Shown: in pieces, positions 18,625-28,000 of the stretch
Layout: each line of letters starts with the position of its first letter
How positions within the stretch are numbered: the first letter of the stretch is position 1
From: DASRDU01 sp035560235
GTDB taxonomy: Bacteria; Acidobacteriota; Blastocatellia; RBC074
Assembly: GCA_035560235.1 (NCBI GenBank)
Contig: DATMAG010000106.1
Location: 1-64,000, forward strand
Length of the DNA: 64,000 bases
Direction: 5' to 3'
Notes under the pieces: generated by a model
The model's input: only the letters and a program-made list of their open reading frames with translations
Databases searched by the model: none
What the model was told of the DNA's origin: nothing
Position numbers and translations under genes: made by a program

Positions 18625-19270
18625 ATTTCGGTATTTTGTTCCAGTCATCGAGGAACTGATTGATAGCCATGTCGGTCATCGGGTGTTCGTAAAGCTGCGC
18701 CAGAATGTCGAAGGCCATCGTGCAGACATCGGCTCCGGCCAGGGCGGCTTCAAGCACGTGCGTCGGGTGGCGCGTGGCGGCTGACAGCACCTGCGTTTTG
18801 AAACCGTAGTTGTTGTAAATCTGCCGCGTCTGTCGCAGCAGATCCATGCCGATGTGTCCGAACGCATCCAGCCGCCCGATGAAAGGGCTGATGTATGTCG
18901 CGCCGCATCTGGCGGCGAGCAGGGCCTGGAGCGGTGAAAACGTCACTGTCACATTTGTTTTGATGCCTTCGGCGCTCAGGATTTTGACGGCCTTGAGCCC
19001 TTCCTTCATCAGCGGAACTTTGACGACGACATTCTTCGGATTGAGCTTCACCAGCTCGTGCGCCTCTTCGACAATTTCCGGCGCGGTCAGCGTGACTGTT
19101 TCCAGGCTGACCGGACCATCCACGATGTCGAGAATTTCGCGGTACACATCGAGCGCCCTGCGACCCGTGCGGGCAATCCACGAAGGATTGGTCGTTACGC
19201 CTTCGATAATGCCCCAGTCCCAGGCGGTTCTGATCTGATCCACATCGGCTGTATCAATAAAAAGTTTCAT
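18623..19270 (-). CDS. Small transaldolase / fructose-6-phosphate aldolase family (MipB/TalC)
   Basis: 215 residues, the length of the short transaldolase subfamily. The ATG at 19270 is chosen because GAGG lies 7 bases upstream and the protein then starts with the conserved MKLFIDTADVDQI. Further signatures are GVTTNPSWIA, the Schiff-base lysine in NVVVKVPLMKEG, NVTVTFSPLQALLAARCGA and YISPFIGRLDAFG. These enzymes either transfer dihydroxyacetone in the non-oxidative pentose phosphate pathway or cleave fructose 6-phosphate; distinguishing them requires active-site residues I cannot judge with confidence here. Its gene ends inside a heptamer repeat, which then runs to the next start codon. Confidence 0.92.
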   Translation of the reverse strand: MKLFIDTADVDQIRTAWDWGIIEGVTTNPSWIARTGRRALDVYREILDIVDGPVSLETVTLTAPEIVEEAHELVKLNPKNVVVKVPLMKEGLKAVKILSAEGIKTNVTVTFSPLQALLAARCGATYISPFIGRLDAFGHIGMDLLRQTRQIYNNYGFKTQVLSAATRHPTHVLEAALAGADVCTMAFDILAQLYEHPMTDMAINQFLDDWNKIPK

Positions 19271-19300
19271 GAAATACCTCGGATGATCTGTAAATCCTTT

Positions 19301-19330
19301 CAGCCGCGAATGAACACAAACATTCACGAA
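19301..19330. repeat. Degenerate single arm of the CACGAAT repeat
   Basis: CAGCCGCGAATGAACACAAA followed by CATTCACGAA resembles the arms at 33705-33738 and 58704-58726. Only one arm is visible, between the hydroxyacid dehydrogenase stop and the transaldolase start. Confidence 0.45.
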
Positions 19331-19397
19331 ACAGTCCTGGCTTCAGACGCGGCTGACTTCTTCCTGAATTTGAATGATGAGCAGGCCGGTGAAGTCA

Positions 19398-20363
19398 TCA
19401 CTTTTTCGGCCTGCTGAAATTGGCGTAATTGCGTGCAGCTTCACCGTTCAGCACGGCGGCCACATCGCGGCAGACAGTGGCCACCACGCGCGCCTGCGCT
19501 TCGCGGGTGAAGGCCGCGACGTGGGGCATCATAACGACGTTGTCCATTTCGGCGAGCGCGCTCGCGGCGGGCGGCTCCTGTGCGCGCACATCGAGCGCAG
19601 CTCCGGCAATCAGTCCCTCGCGCAAGGCGCGGATCAGCCCGTCTTCATTGACCACACCGCCACGCGAAGTGTTGATGAAATACGCGCTCCGCTTCATCTG
19701 ACCGAAGCGGTCATAATCAAACAGATTTCTCGTCTCATTCGTCAGCGGCAGATGGCACGAAACGAAGTCAGCCTGCGCCAGCGCTTCATCAAGACTGCCA
19801 AGCCTCGCGCGCAGGTTCATCACATTCAATCCGTCAGGATCAACGAACGGGTCATAAGCAACAATATCCATCCCAAGCGCCCGCGCTTTGGTCGCCGTGC
19901 TGACGCCGATGCGACCGAAGCCGACAACGCCGAGCGTTTTGCCCAGAATCTCAGTGCCGGTGAAACGATGCCGGTTCCAGTTGCCCTGCCGCGTGTCACG
20001 ATCTGCGGCGGGAATCATCCGCGCCAGCGCCAGCATCAGGCCAAGCGCCAGTTCAGCCACCGAATTGGTCGTCTGTTCAGGCGCGAAACCAACAACGGTG
20101 CCGTGGTCCGATGCCGCGCCGAGATCAACGTTATCCAGCCCGACCCCGGCCCGACCGATGATTTCAAGCTTCGCTCCCGCCGCAACAAGTTCGCGCGTCA
20201 CCTGCGTCTGATTGCGCACAATCAAAGCGCGAAACTCAGGAATCAGCGCAAACAATCTGTCCGGCTGCTGCCACAAATCAGGCTCAAAGGCACAGTCAAA
20301 CCTCTGCCGCAGCGCATCCATCGCCGGGCCGATGATGTTTTCAGTAATGAGAATGTCAGGCAT
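19398..20363 (-). CDS. D-2-hydroxyacid dehydrogenase (phosphoglycerate-dehydrogenase-like)
   Basis: 321 residues, without the C-terminal ACT or ASB domains of long PGDH, so a short-form enzyme. The Rossmann motif is GVVGFGRIGVSTATKARALG. The catalytic set is present: Arg in INTSRGGVVNEDGLIRAL, Glu in ALDVRAQEPP and His in MMPHVAAFTREAQ. The conserved NSVAELALGLMLALAR helix is also intact. Members oxidise 3-phosphoglycerate for serine synthesis or reduce keto acids such as hydroxypyruvate or glyoxylate. Its neighbours (transporter, aldehyde dehydrogenase, cupin) allow a sugar-acid role as well as serine synthesis. There is no strong ribosome-binding site before the ATG at 20363. Confidence 0.9.
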   Translation of the reverse strand: MPDILITENIIGPAMDALRQRFDCAFEPDLWQQPDRLFALIPEFRALIVRNQTQVTRELVAAGAKLEIIGRAGVGLDNVDLGAASDHGTVVGFAPEQTTNSVAELALGLMLALARMIPAADRDTRQGNWNRHRFTGTEILGKTLGVVGFGRIGVSTATKARALGMDIVAYDPFVDPDGLNVMNLRARLGSLDEALAQADFVSCHLPLTNETRNLFDYDRFGQMKRSAYFINTSRGGVVNEDGLIRALREGLIAGAALDVRAQEPPAASALAEMDNVVMMPHVAAFTREAQARVVATVCRDVAAVLNGEAARNYANFSRPKK

Positions 20364-20415
20364 AAGTCTGATTGTGCTGAACCAGTATTTGAAATCCCGT
20401 TTCTGCTGATCAGGT

Positions 20416-21426
20416 TTATTCGCGCCCCTGTTTTCTGATCAGGGGCAGCACCTTCGCCTTCACATCTTCTTCAGTGAACTCAGGGCTGATGTCCCTGTGC
20501 AGTTCCCACGTTTCTTCGTGCGTGACTTCAGCGCCGGGTTGCAGGCTCGTGAGCGGGCCGAGCGTTTCAAGTTCGAGCATCCGGTTGTTGGTGAACAGTT
20601 CGACCGATGAACCGAGGTCGGGATACTTTGCGCCTTCGACAAAGCGAAATCTTTTGACGAACAGATAAGGTTTGAGCGCATAAGCGCACCAGCCTTCATT
20701 ATTGGCGATGCCGACCTTGGCGCGTTCGACTGAAGCGTCATTGCCTGCGCGGTGGCGCAGCAGCACAAAATCGGTGCCGAGAAAGTAACGATCATCGCGC
20801 AGATTCGTGTAAGGCCACAGCGCAAGCTGACGATTCGGCAGCAGGCGGTCAGGATGAAACTTTGTCGGCAGCGGCGAAATCGCAAAACCACCCGGAGCCA
20901 TCACGCTCAACGCCCAGGGCGCAAGCTCAACCTCCCACAGTCCGGCATTGCGCAACCGGTGAATCACCTTCACTTCGGCCCTGGCCGGATTCATCGTGAT
21001 TTCGATGGTCTTCTGAATGCCGGTCAGCTTTTCAACCGGCGCGGTCAGCAGCAGGCCATTGGCAATCTCTCTGACTTCAATCGGGTGATTGTCGTTCTGA
21101 TAGGTGCGCGTCTTGTCTTCGGGCGCGTGCCACAAACGATGGCCGCCGTAATTGCGAAACTCATCGCCGCCGGTCTTGCCCGCAAAATCCTCGCGCACAT
21201 AAAAAAGATTCCTCTCGCCCGCAAAACCGAGCGAGATGATGCGCGGCCCGACATCTGTGGTGGCGATGAATTCAATCAGGCCGTTGCTGACCTTGTAACA
21301 GTTCGGCCAGCCCGCAAAGCTGACCTTTTCGCTTCTGACTTGTGCCATAGCGTTGAGATGAACAATAACCAGCGAGAGAACCGCAACCGCGAGAGTGCGG
21401 CAGAATTTCAGGGTCATTGCGTTCAT
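20416..21426 (-). CDS. Exported galactose-mutarotase-like protein (DUF4380-type candidate)
   Basis: About 336 residues from ATG 21426, which lies 4 bp past the transporter stop, implying translational coupling; the frame also opens further upstream inside the transporter. A signal peptide (LAVAVLSLVIVHLNAMAQ) is followed by a single beta-rich domain with VGPRIISLGFAGERNLFY, GGHRLWHAPEDKTRTY and LAPWALSVMAPGGFA. The pattern of an R-hairpin, GGH-x-LW and WALS motifs is that of aldose-mutarotase-like carbohydrate-binding domains; I believe it matches the DUF4380 group but could not check. Coupling to an ExuT-like transporter suggests handling of an oligosaccharide or uronate in the periplasm. 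Confidence 0.75.
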   Translation of the reverse strand: MNAMTLKFCRTLAVAVLSLVIVHLNAMAQVRSEKVSFAGWPNCYKVSNGLIEFIATTDVGPRIISLGFAGERNLFYVREDFAGKTGGDEFRNYGGHRLWHAPEDKTRTYQNDNHPIEVREIANGLLLTAPVEKLTGIQKTIEITMNPARAEVKVIHRLRNAGLWEVELAPWALSVMAPGGFAISPLPTKFHPDRLLPNRQLALWPYTNLRDDRYFLGTDFVLLRHRAGNDASVERAKVGIANNEGWCAYALKPYLFVKRFRFVEGAKYPDLGSSVELFTNNRMLELETLGPLTSLQPGAEVTHEETWELHRDISPEFTEEDVKAKVLPLIRKQGRE

Positions 21427-21430
21427 GGCT

Positions 21431-22735
21431 TCATCTGTTGATCTGAACCCGCCGGTAATCTCCGAGCGTGGCAAACAGAATCACGATTCCGACAAGCGGC
21501 ATCAGCGCGGCCATCAAAAAGACCGGCACATAACTGAACCTGTCCACGATCACGCCGGTCAGGTATGGAAACAGAATCCCGCTCAGCCCGCTTGCCACGC
21601 CCGTCAGCCCGGTCACGCGCGCGACCGCTGAATTCGGAAAGACATCCGACACCGAAGCAAACATATTGGCCGACAAAAAAGTGTGACCGAGCAGCACCAG
21701 CGAAATGGCCGCTACCGCCAGCGGAATGCTGTTGAGCACCGGCACCACGAAGCTGAGCAGGCACAGCGCCGCGCCGAAAAAGAGCGTCGTCTTTCTGGCC
21801 GAACTCACCGCCAGGCCTCTGGCAATCAGCCAGCCTGCCACCAGCCCGCCGCCGATGCTGCCCAGATCGCCAAAGAGAAATGTGACCGAGTTGAAATAGG
21901 AACTCTCACGCACGCTCAGGCCGCGCACGTCACGAAAGTAATTCGGCATCCAGTAAATATAGAACTGCACAACCGGGCCGACCCAGAAGCGGCACAGCAT
22001 CAGCCCCCACGTCTGCTTCAGTCGCAGAAGCTGCCAGTTCGTCGGCGCAGCGTCAGCCGCAGTTTCAATCGCGCTGCCTGCGGCAATGTATCCGGCTTCG
22101 GCAGCAGTGATCTGCGGATGCTCCTTCGGCTGACGATAAAGCAGCCACCACGCCGCGACCCAGAACACACCAAGCACACTCGGCACCAGAAAGCCCGCGC
22201 GCCAGCCGTACCGTTCCGCAATCGGAATCACCAGAAACGGCGCGATGAATGAACCGATCATTGACGCGCTGTTGAAGATGCCGATGGCCAGCGCGCGCTC
22301 TTTGACCGGGAACCACTGCGCGACGACCTTGTTGCCGCCCGAATAATTTCCGCACTCGCCAGTGCCGAGCCAGAAGCGAAAGATTCTGAACTGCCACAAA
22401 GAACCGGCGACCGCGTGCAGCCCATTGCCAAGCGACCACCAGATCACGGCAAAGGCCAGCCCGAGCCGCACGCCGACGCGATCCATCAGCCAGCCCATCG
22501 GAAACTCGCCAACCACCATGCCGAACTGAAACCACGACACGATGGTTCCGTACTGCGTGTTTGAAAGATGAAACGTATCGCGGATGACCGGCGAGAGCAC
22601 TGACAACGCCTGCCGGTCAACGAAGTTGATGACCGTCACACAGAAGAGCAGGCCGAGAATCCACCATCGCACCTGCCGGTGCAGCGGCGGCATCACAGCC
22701 TCTTCAATGGTCGTCTGCGCGACAGCCTGAGCCAT
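21431..22735 (-). CDS. MFS transporter, anion:cation symporter family (hexuronate-type)
   Basis: 434 residues with about 12 predicted membrane segments. The first loop has the MFS signature GWLMDRVGVRLGLAFAVIWW. Early motifs INFVDRQALSVLSPVIRDTF, GTGECGNYSGGNKVVAQWFP and KERALAIGIFNSASMIGSF are those of the ACS group that includes ExuT and related hexuronate, glucarate and sialate carriers. It probably imports a monocarboxylated sugar by proton symport. It overlaps closely with the mutarotase-like gene downstream and follows threonine synthase across a 111-bp palindromic element. Confidence 0.88.
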   Translation of the reverse strand: MAQAVAQTTIEEAVMPPLHRQVRWWILGLLFCVTVINFVDRQALSVLSPVIRDTFHLSNTQYGTIVSWFQFGMVVGEFPMGWLMDRVGVRLGLAFAVIWWSLGNGLHAVAGSLWQFRIFRFWLGTGECGNYSGGNKVVAQWFPVKERALAIGIFNSASMIGSFIAPFLVIPIAERYGWRAGFLVPSVLGVFWVAAWWLLYRQPKEHPQITAAEAGYIAAGSAIETAADAAPTNWQLLRLKQTWGLMLCRFWVGPVVQFYIYWMPNYFRDVRGLSVRESSYFNSVTFLFGDLGSIGGGLVAGWLIARGLAVSSARKTTLFFGAALCLLSFVVPVLNSIPLAVAAISLVLLGHTFLSANMFASVSDVFPNSAVARVTGLTGVASGLSGILFPYLTGVIVDRFSYVPVFLMAALMPLVGIVILFATLGDYRRVQINR

Positions 22736-22760
22736 TCAGCCCTGCCTTGTCATCAGCAGG

Positions 22761-22871
22761 AAGAGAGATGACGGAACAGACGAAAATAACGGCAGAAACG
22801 AAAAGCTTCACACTCTCTTCAGTTCTGCTTCCGTGTGTTTCGTTATTTCCGTGTGTTCCGTCATCTCTCTT
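22761..22871. repeat. 111-bp palindromic nonamer element, copy 1
   Basis: Outer arms AAGAGAGATGACGGAACAGA and its complement at the other end. Inside, 9-bp units recur (ATGACGGAA, CAGACGAAA, ATAACGGCA, GAAACGAAA; opposite arm TTCCGTGTG, TTTCGTTAT, TTCCGTGTG, TTCCGTCAT). The same element, also 111 bp, occurs at 31991-32101. It lies 10 bp after the threonine synthase stop. Confidence 0.88.
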
Positions 22872-22881
22872 CCCTGTCTGT

Positions 22882-24048
22882 TTACCTTGTAAATGCTTCG
22901 AGGTATTTGACGCCCGCGCCGGTATTGAAGAGGACGACGCGTTCATCGGGTTTCACTGTGCCGTCAGCCAGTAACTTTCTCAGCACCGGCAGGCACGCTG
23001 CGCCTTCGGGCGCGCAGAAGATGCCTTCAGCCGCGCCGATTTCGCGGGTTGCGGCAATCAGTTCCTCGTCAGTCACCGCGACCGCGCCGCCACCGCTGCG
23101 CCGCAGAATGTCGAGCATAATGAAGTCGCCAATCGCGCGCGGCACGCGCAGACCTGAAGCGACCGTGTGCGCGTTCTCGAATTCGGGCGCTTCGTTCCAG
23201 CCGTTTTCAAAGGCGCGAACAATCGGCGCGCAACCCGTCGCCTGCACCGTGAACATCTTCGGTCGTTTGCTGCCGATCCAGCCCATCTGCTCCATTTCAT
23301 CGAAGGCTTTCCACATGCCAATCAGCCCCGTGCCGCCGCCGGTCGGATAAAGAATCACATCGGGCAGTTCCCAGTTGAACTGCTCGGCGAGTTCATAGCC
23401 CATCGTCTTTTTGCCTTCGATGCGGTAAGGCTCCTTCAGCGTCGAAACATCGAACCAGCCTTCAGCGTCCTTGCGCTTTGCGACTTCAGCGCCGCAATCG
23501 GTAATCAGCCCGTCAATCAGCGTGACGTGCGCGCCGAGTTCGACGCATTCGATGCGATTGGCCGCCGGAGTGTCGCGCGGCATAAAGACGTAAGCCTCCA
23601 TTCCCGCAAGCGCCGCGTAAGCCGCCATCGCCCCGGCAGCATTGCCCGCCGAAGGAATCGCAACTTTGGTGATGCCGAGTTCCTTTGCCATCGAAATCGC
23701 CATCCCAAGTCCACGCGCCTTGAACGCGCCGGTCGGATTGAGCGATTCATCCTTGATGTAGAGTTCAGGCAGGCCGAGCTTGTTGCCGAGCCGTTTCGCG
23801 TGCGGCAGCGGAGTGAAGCCTTCACCGAGCGTGACGATGTTTTCATCATTCTCGACCGGCAGCACTTCGCGGTAACGCCACATCGAAGCGACACGGTTTC
23901 TGAGGTCTTCGCGGCGGAGCGTTTCAGCCGCCTTTTTCAGATCGTAGCGCACGAGCAGCGGCTTGCCGCATCTCGCGCAGAGGTTATAAATCCGGCTGGG
24001 TTCATAAACAGTCGCGCACTTCGCGCATTCAAGATGAGTAACATTCAT
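22882..24048 (-). CDS. thrC: Threonine synthase
   Basis: 388 residues; converts O-phosphohomoserine to threonine with pyridoxal phosphate. An N-terminal zinc-ribbon-like pair (ECAKC and NLCARCG) marks the archaeal/plant-like subtype. The cofactor lysine is in LNPTGAFKARGLGMA, the phosphate-binding loop in IPSAGNAAGAMAAYAA, and PTGGGTGLIGMWKAFDEM binds the cofactor ring. Substrate residues follow the family order to the C-terminal FNTGAGVKYLEAF. The ATG is preceded immediately by heptamer repeats with no Shine-Dalgarno sequence, so initiation may be leaderless-like or depend on the repeat. Confidence 0.93.
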   Translation of the reverse strand: MNVTHLECAKCATVYEPSRIYNLCARCGKPLLVRYDLKKAAETLRREDLRNRVASMWRYREVLPVENDENIVTLGEGFTPLPHAKRLGNKLGLPELYIKDESLNPTGAFKARGLGMAISMAKELGITKVAIPSAGNAAGAMAAYAALAGMEAYVFMPRDTPAANRIECVELGAHVTLIDGLITDCGAEVAKRKDAEGWFDVSTLKEPYRIEGKKTMGYELAEQFNWELPDVILYPTGGGTGLIGMWKAFDEMEQMGWIGSKRPKMFTVQATGCAPIVRAFENGWNEAPEFENAHTVASGLRVPRAIGDFIMLDILRRSGGGAVAVTDEELIAATREIGAAEGIFCAPEGAACLPVLRKLLADGTVKPDERVVLFNTGAGVKYLEAFTR

Positions 24049-24172
24049 AGTGATTAGTGGTCAGTGGTCAGTGAAGAGTGGAAAGTGGAAAGTGAAAAGT
24101 GGAAGAACCGATGATCACCTGTGCTCTTCACTCCTCACTAACCACTAACCACTAACCACTAACCACTTTCAG
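24049..24172. repeat. Heptamer-repeat element from thrC start to cupin stop
   Basis: From 24049: AGTGATT, AGTGGTC, AGTGGTC, AGTGAAG, AGTGGAA, AGTGGAA, AGTGAAA, AGTGGAA (eight units). A 19-bp centre follows, then CTCTTCA, CTCCTCA, four CTAACCA and CTTTCAG. The right half complements the left. It starts at the base next to the thrC start codon and its last unit contains the cupin stop codon. Confidence 0.9.
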
Positions 24173-25020
24173 GTTGTAATCGCATCGCCCTTGCCCGCCA
24201 TAAAATCCTTGTTCTTGTCACCAACCCAGTACCTGGCTCCGGCGATGCACCAGATGAATTCGAGCGGGCTTTCCTGCGAGAAGACGGGATGATAATTCAT
24301 CATCGGGATCGTGACCATATCGCCTTCATTAACGCTATGCACGAAGCACAGCTTTTCAGGCGACTCATAAACTTCCATCGCGCCGTGTCCCCTGATGAAG
24401 ATATAAACTTCCTCCTGATCGGTATGATTGTGCGGCGGCCACGACCGCTGAAAGGGCTGAAAGAAGGTGTAACCGGCAATCAGTTTGTCGGCGGCTTCGG
24501 GCACATCGAACATCATAAAGACATCCTTGCCCTGCAGGTGGCGAATGCGATCCTCGCGCCGCGAATATTCAGCGAACCGCGAATGATGCACCGGATGCGC
24601 CTGCTCAGCCGTCGCTGAACACTGAATCACTTTTGCAATTTCAGATTTCAGATTTGAGATTTGAAAGGGCGCGCCGCGCGGAATGTAGAGCGTGTCGTAG
24701 GCTTCAAGTTCGTAATCGCCGCCCTGCACCTGCACCGTCACGCTGCCCTGCCACATAAAGAGCAGGCATTCTTCACCAGCCAGGCAGACGCTGCCCGTCG
24801 CAGTTGCAGGCGGAATTTCATATTCGCCGCAACTGAGCCATTCGAGGTTTGCCGCAGCGGGCGTGAAGTGCTGCCGGTAAGTGGCCTTTGCGGCAGCGGC
24901 GCGAAAGATCGTTCCCGGTTTGACTGTTGCGCTGGCATTGACTGGTTCAGCAATGGCAGCGGGCGGCACAGTGAGCTGGAGGTTTGAGTGTGAGGAATGA
25001 TCCATGATTGTTTTCGTCAT
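24169..25020 (-). CDS. Bicupin of the KduI/IolB type
   Basis: 283 residues with two cupin barrels. The second has the metal motif region SWPPHNHTDQEEVYIFIRGH and MVTIPMMNYHPVFS, as in 5-deoxyglucuronate isomerase (IolB) and 4-deoxy-5-hexosulose-uronate isomerase (KduI). It would isomerise a uronate-derived keto sugar in the cytoplasm, which fits the hexuronate-type transporter upstream of thrC. A very strong AAGGAGGACA precedes the ATG. Residues around 120-128 (QISNLKSEIAK) are encoded by an in-frame 28-bp array of four 7-bp units, which looks inserted. Alternative function: another sugar isomerase or ureidoglycine-type cupin. Confidence 0.78.
   Translation of the reverse strand: MTKTIMDHSSHSNLQLTVPPAAIAEPVNASATVKPGTIFRAAAAKATYRQHFTPAAANLEWLSCGEYEIPPATATGSVCLAGEECLLFMWQGSVTVQVQGGDYELEAYDTLYIPRGAPFQISNLKSEIAKVIQCSATAEQAHPVHHSRFAEYSRREDRIRHLQGKDVFMMFDVPEAADKLIAGYTFFQPFQRSWPPHNHTDQEEVYIFIRGHGAMEVYESPEKLCFVHSVNEGDMVTIPMMNYHPVFSQESPLEFIWCIAGARYWVGDKNKDFMAGKGDAITT
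24638..24665. repeat. Four heptamer units inside the cupin gene
   Basis: ATTTCAG, ATTTCAG, ATTTGAG, ATTTGAA in exact tandem within coding sequence, much more A+T-rich than the rest of the gene. They encode ISNLKSEI on the gene strand and form a quasi-palindrome (11 of 14 pairs). Confidence 0.8.
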
Positions 25021-25039
25021 TGTCCTCCTTCTGGAAGGA

Positions 25040-25088
25040 TCAGTGGTCAGCGGTCATTGCTGACCACTGACCACTGACTGCTGAGCAC
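25040..25088. repeat. Heptamer-repeat hairpin between receptor and cupin genes
   Basis: TCAGTGGTCAGC (25040-25051) pairs perfectly with GCTGACCACTGA (25059-25070). Then from 25061 come units TGACCAC, TGACCAC, TGACTGC, TGAGCAC, ending at the base before the receptor stop codon (25089-25091). Confidence 0.82.
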
Positions 25089-28000
25089 TCAGTATTCCAG
25101 TCTCAGTCCGAACTGCCATTGCCGCATGGTGGCAAGCTGGAAGATGTTGGTGATACGCCCCGCTGTGCCCGGACAATCCACACAGGTATTCGGATTGGCC
25201 AGGTTGACGCGGTTGGCAAAATTGAAGGATTCAGCGCGGAACTGCGCCCTGAATCGCTCGGTGATGGCAAAGCTCTTGAAGAACGACATATCCCACTGTG
25301 AGAACGAAGGGCCGAGCAGGCGGTTGCGTCCGACACTGCCGAATGTCCCGCGCTGTGGACGGCGCCAGGGGCCGAGCGTCTGCCCGTTGGCGGTCAGCGG
25401 CGTCACGCGCCCTGTCGCCGTGTCAATCGGGGTGGTGATGAACCACTGATTGCGATCAGGATTGTCCGGCTTCCAGTCCCCGACCAGATCAGGACGGCAC
25501 CAGCCGGTATCACGATCAGCATTGCAGTCACGATAGCTCGGCGTGAACGGCAGTCCGCTCTGCCACGTGAAGACCGTGTTCACCTGCCACCCGCCGATCA
25601 GCAGATCAGCCGCCCTGCCGACGCTGCTCAGGAACCGGCGCCCCTGACCAAACGGCAGTTCGTACACGATGGCTGCCGTGTAAACGTGGCTGCGGTGATT
25701 GTCGTTCGGCCCGTAAGCGAGCTTTGCGTCAATGTTGTAGTAGGTGTTCGTGTAATTGAACGCCCGCGACCACGTGTAATGCGTCAGCAGCGAGTAGCCG
25801 TGCGAGAAGCGCTTCTCGGCCTTGAGCTGCATCGAGTGATAGTTGTTGCTCGCATCCGAACCGTAATAGCGGAAGTTCTGCGCCCAGCCGAACTTGTTGA
25901 AGAACGGCTTGCGCTGATTGGTCGTCAGCGTGCCGAAGCCCTGAATCGTGGCCTGATTGAAATCGTAATCGCCGCCGAACCCGGCAAAAACATGCGTCCC
26001 TTTGGTGCCGACATACGCGGCTTCGACCGCGACATCGTGGGGCAACTGATGCTGGAGTGTCACGTTCCAGGCATCGGTCGTCGGATAGCGCAGTCGTTCG
26101 GGCAGAATGAACGCGGTCACGCCATTGGGCAGGATCGGACGACCGTTCGGCCCTTTCGGACGATTGTTGAGAATCGTCGCCGGATCAAGTGGCGTCGGGC
26201 CCTGCGAGAGATTGAAGACCGCATCGAAGTTGCGCGCGGGCTGATTCGACTGAATGCCCAGGACGGGCAGGTTCTGCGTTACGTTGTGACCGAAGACCGA
26301 GCCGAAGACGCCGATGTCAAAACCGCGTCCGTACCCCAGCCGCAACACCGTCTTGTCGGTCACGCGATAAGCAATGCCGACGCGCGGCGCAAAGGCGTTG
26401 TTGGCTGGTTCAACGTTCAGATCGAGGCCGACGCCCGGGCTGCCTGCGATGAGGACTTCGCCAGTGTCCACATCCACAAAGCCGCCCTTGCCTGCGCCGG
26501 TGACGGTCTGCGGACGGTAATTTTCCCAGCGCAACCCGTAATTGATCGTCAGCCGGTTATTGACCTTCCACTGATCCTGCCCATAAGCGAAATAGCGATT
26601 CTGCCGCTCTTCAGCATCAGTGATCGTGCTGACGTACCGCTGAAAGTCGCTGACATCGCCGAGCAGGAACGAGGCCAGCGCGGAGCCGCCGCCAATGCTG
26701 ACGACGTTCGGATCGGGGTTGATGTCACCCTGCGTGCGCGCCGCATTGAATTGCAGTTCACCCGCGCGATGACGGTCGCTCGGAATGCGCAGATTGGCCG
26801 CGCGCCGATAATCAAAGCCGAACTTGATCGTGTGATTGCCGCGCAGATTCGTCCAGTTGTTGACCAGTTGCCAGGCGCGTTCATTCTGGCGCAGCGGGCA
26901 GTTGCAGCGCGCAAACTGCAGAGCGTAACCAAAATTGAACTGCTGCCCGGTGTTGCCGCCCTGCCCATAACCATTCAGGAAGAAGGCCGGCATCCCGCGA
27001 GTGAAATCATCATTGTTGAGTCCGGGAATACCCGCATCCTGCGCCGGGTTGACATTGCCACCGCCCGGATCAACGTTGACCCGGTAACGGAACCAGCCGA
27101 AACGAAAATCGGTCAGCCAGCTGGCGCTGACCGTGTAATCGAACCCGGAAGCGATGCTCTGATTGCGCGTCCTTGAAATTCCCGCAAACGGAGCCTGCTC
27201 GTCAAAGCCGCGACCGCCGACCAGCTCCCCGAAGATGCCCGGACTCGTGAGCCGGTAATCGGCAAAGCTGTAGCGCCCGAAGAGATGCATCTTTTCGGTG
27301 AAGTAATAATCCCACCGCGTATTCCAGAGGTCTTCATTGAACTTGATGACCCCCGCGCCGACGAAATTGGCGTTGTCGGACGTGACGCCCGCAATGTTCG
27401 GCAGCGGAATCAGCTTGAGCAGGTTCTGCGCCTGCGGATTGAGGCGGGCAGTCGGAATTTTCGCGCCCGCAAATTCGGTGCGCCCTTCGACCGTATTGGA
27501 ACTGGCTGGATCGAAAATCTTCAGCCCCAGTCCGCTCAGATCACCGCCGCGTTCAGCCAGGGTCGGCACGCGCAGCAGCGCCGACCCGCCGGTGTTGCGC
27601 CGCGTGCCCTGATAATCGCCGAACCAGAAGAGCTTGTTCGGAATGACGCGCCCTCCGGCAGCGCCGCCGAACTGATTGAACTGCGTGACCGGAATGAAAC
27701 GATCAGTCCCGCGAATCTTCTGAAACTGCGTGAAGGGATTGCGCGCATTGAAATGATCGTTGCGCAGAAAGTGAAAGCCGACGGCGTGAAAAGTATTGGT
27801 GCCGGATTTCGTCTGTGCACTCACCACCCCGGCAGTCGCGCCGAACTCGGCGTCATAATTGGCGCTTGTCACCTTGGCTTCGGTCAGCGATTCGAGCGTC
27901 GAATTGATGACGATCAGCCCGAGCATCGCGTCACGGTTGTCCGTCCCGTCAAGCAGGTAAGAGGATCCGGCGAAGCTCTGCCCGTTGGTGACCTTGCGGA

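Noticed and set aside
19374..20438. 354-codon plus-strand frame
   Set aside because: Antisense to the hydroxyacid dehydrogenase, which has a full catalytic triad.
22761..22871. Insertion sequence
   Set aside because: No transposase frame and total length of only 111 bp; at most a miniature non-coding element.
22882..24048. Cytochrome-like Cys motifs in threonine synthase
   Set aside because: The CAKC and CARC pairs lack the following His and form a zinc-ribbon-like pattern seen in this enzyme subtype.
24049..24172. Possible CRISPR array
   Set aside because: Units are 7 bp in tandem with no unique spacers and no cas genes.
25686..27176. 496-codon open frame on the plus strand
   Set aside because: It lies wholly opposite the TonB-dependent receptor, has no domain and shows the Arg/Val/Ile-rich composition typical of antisense frames.
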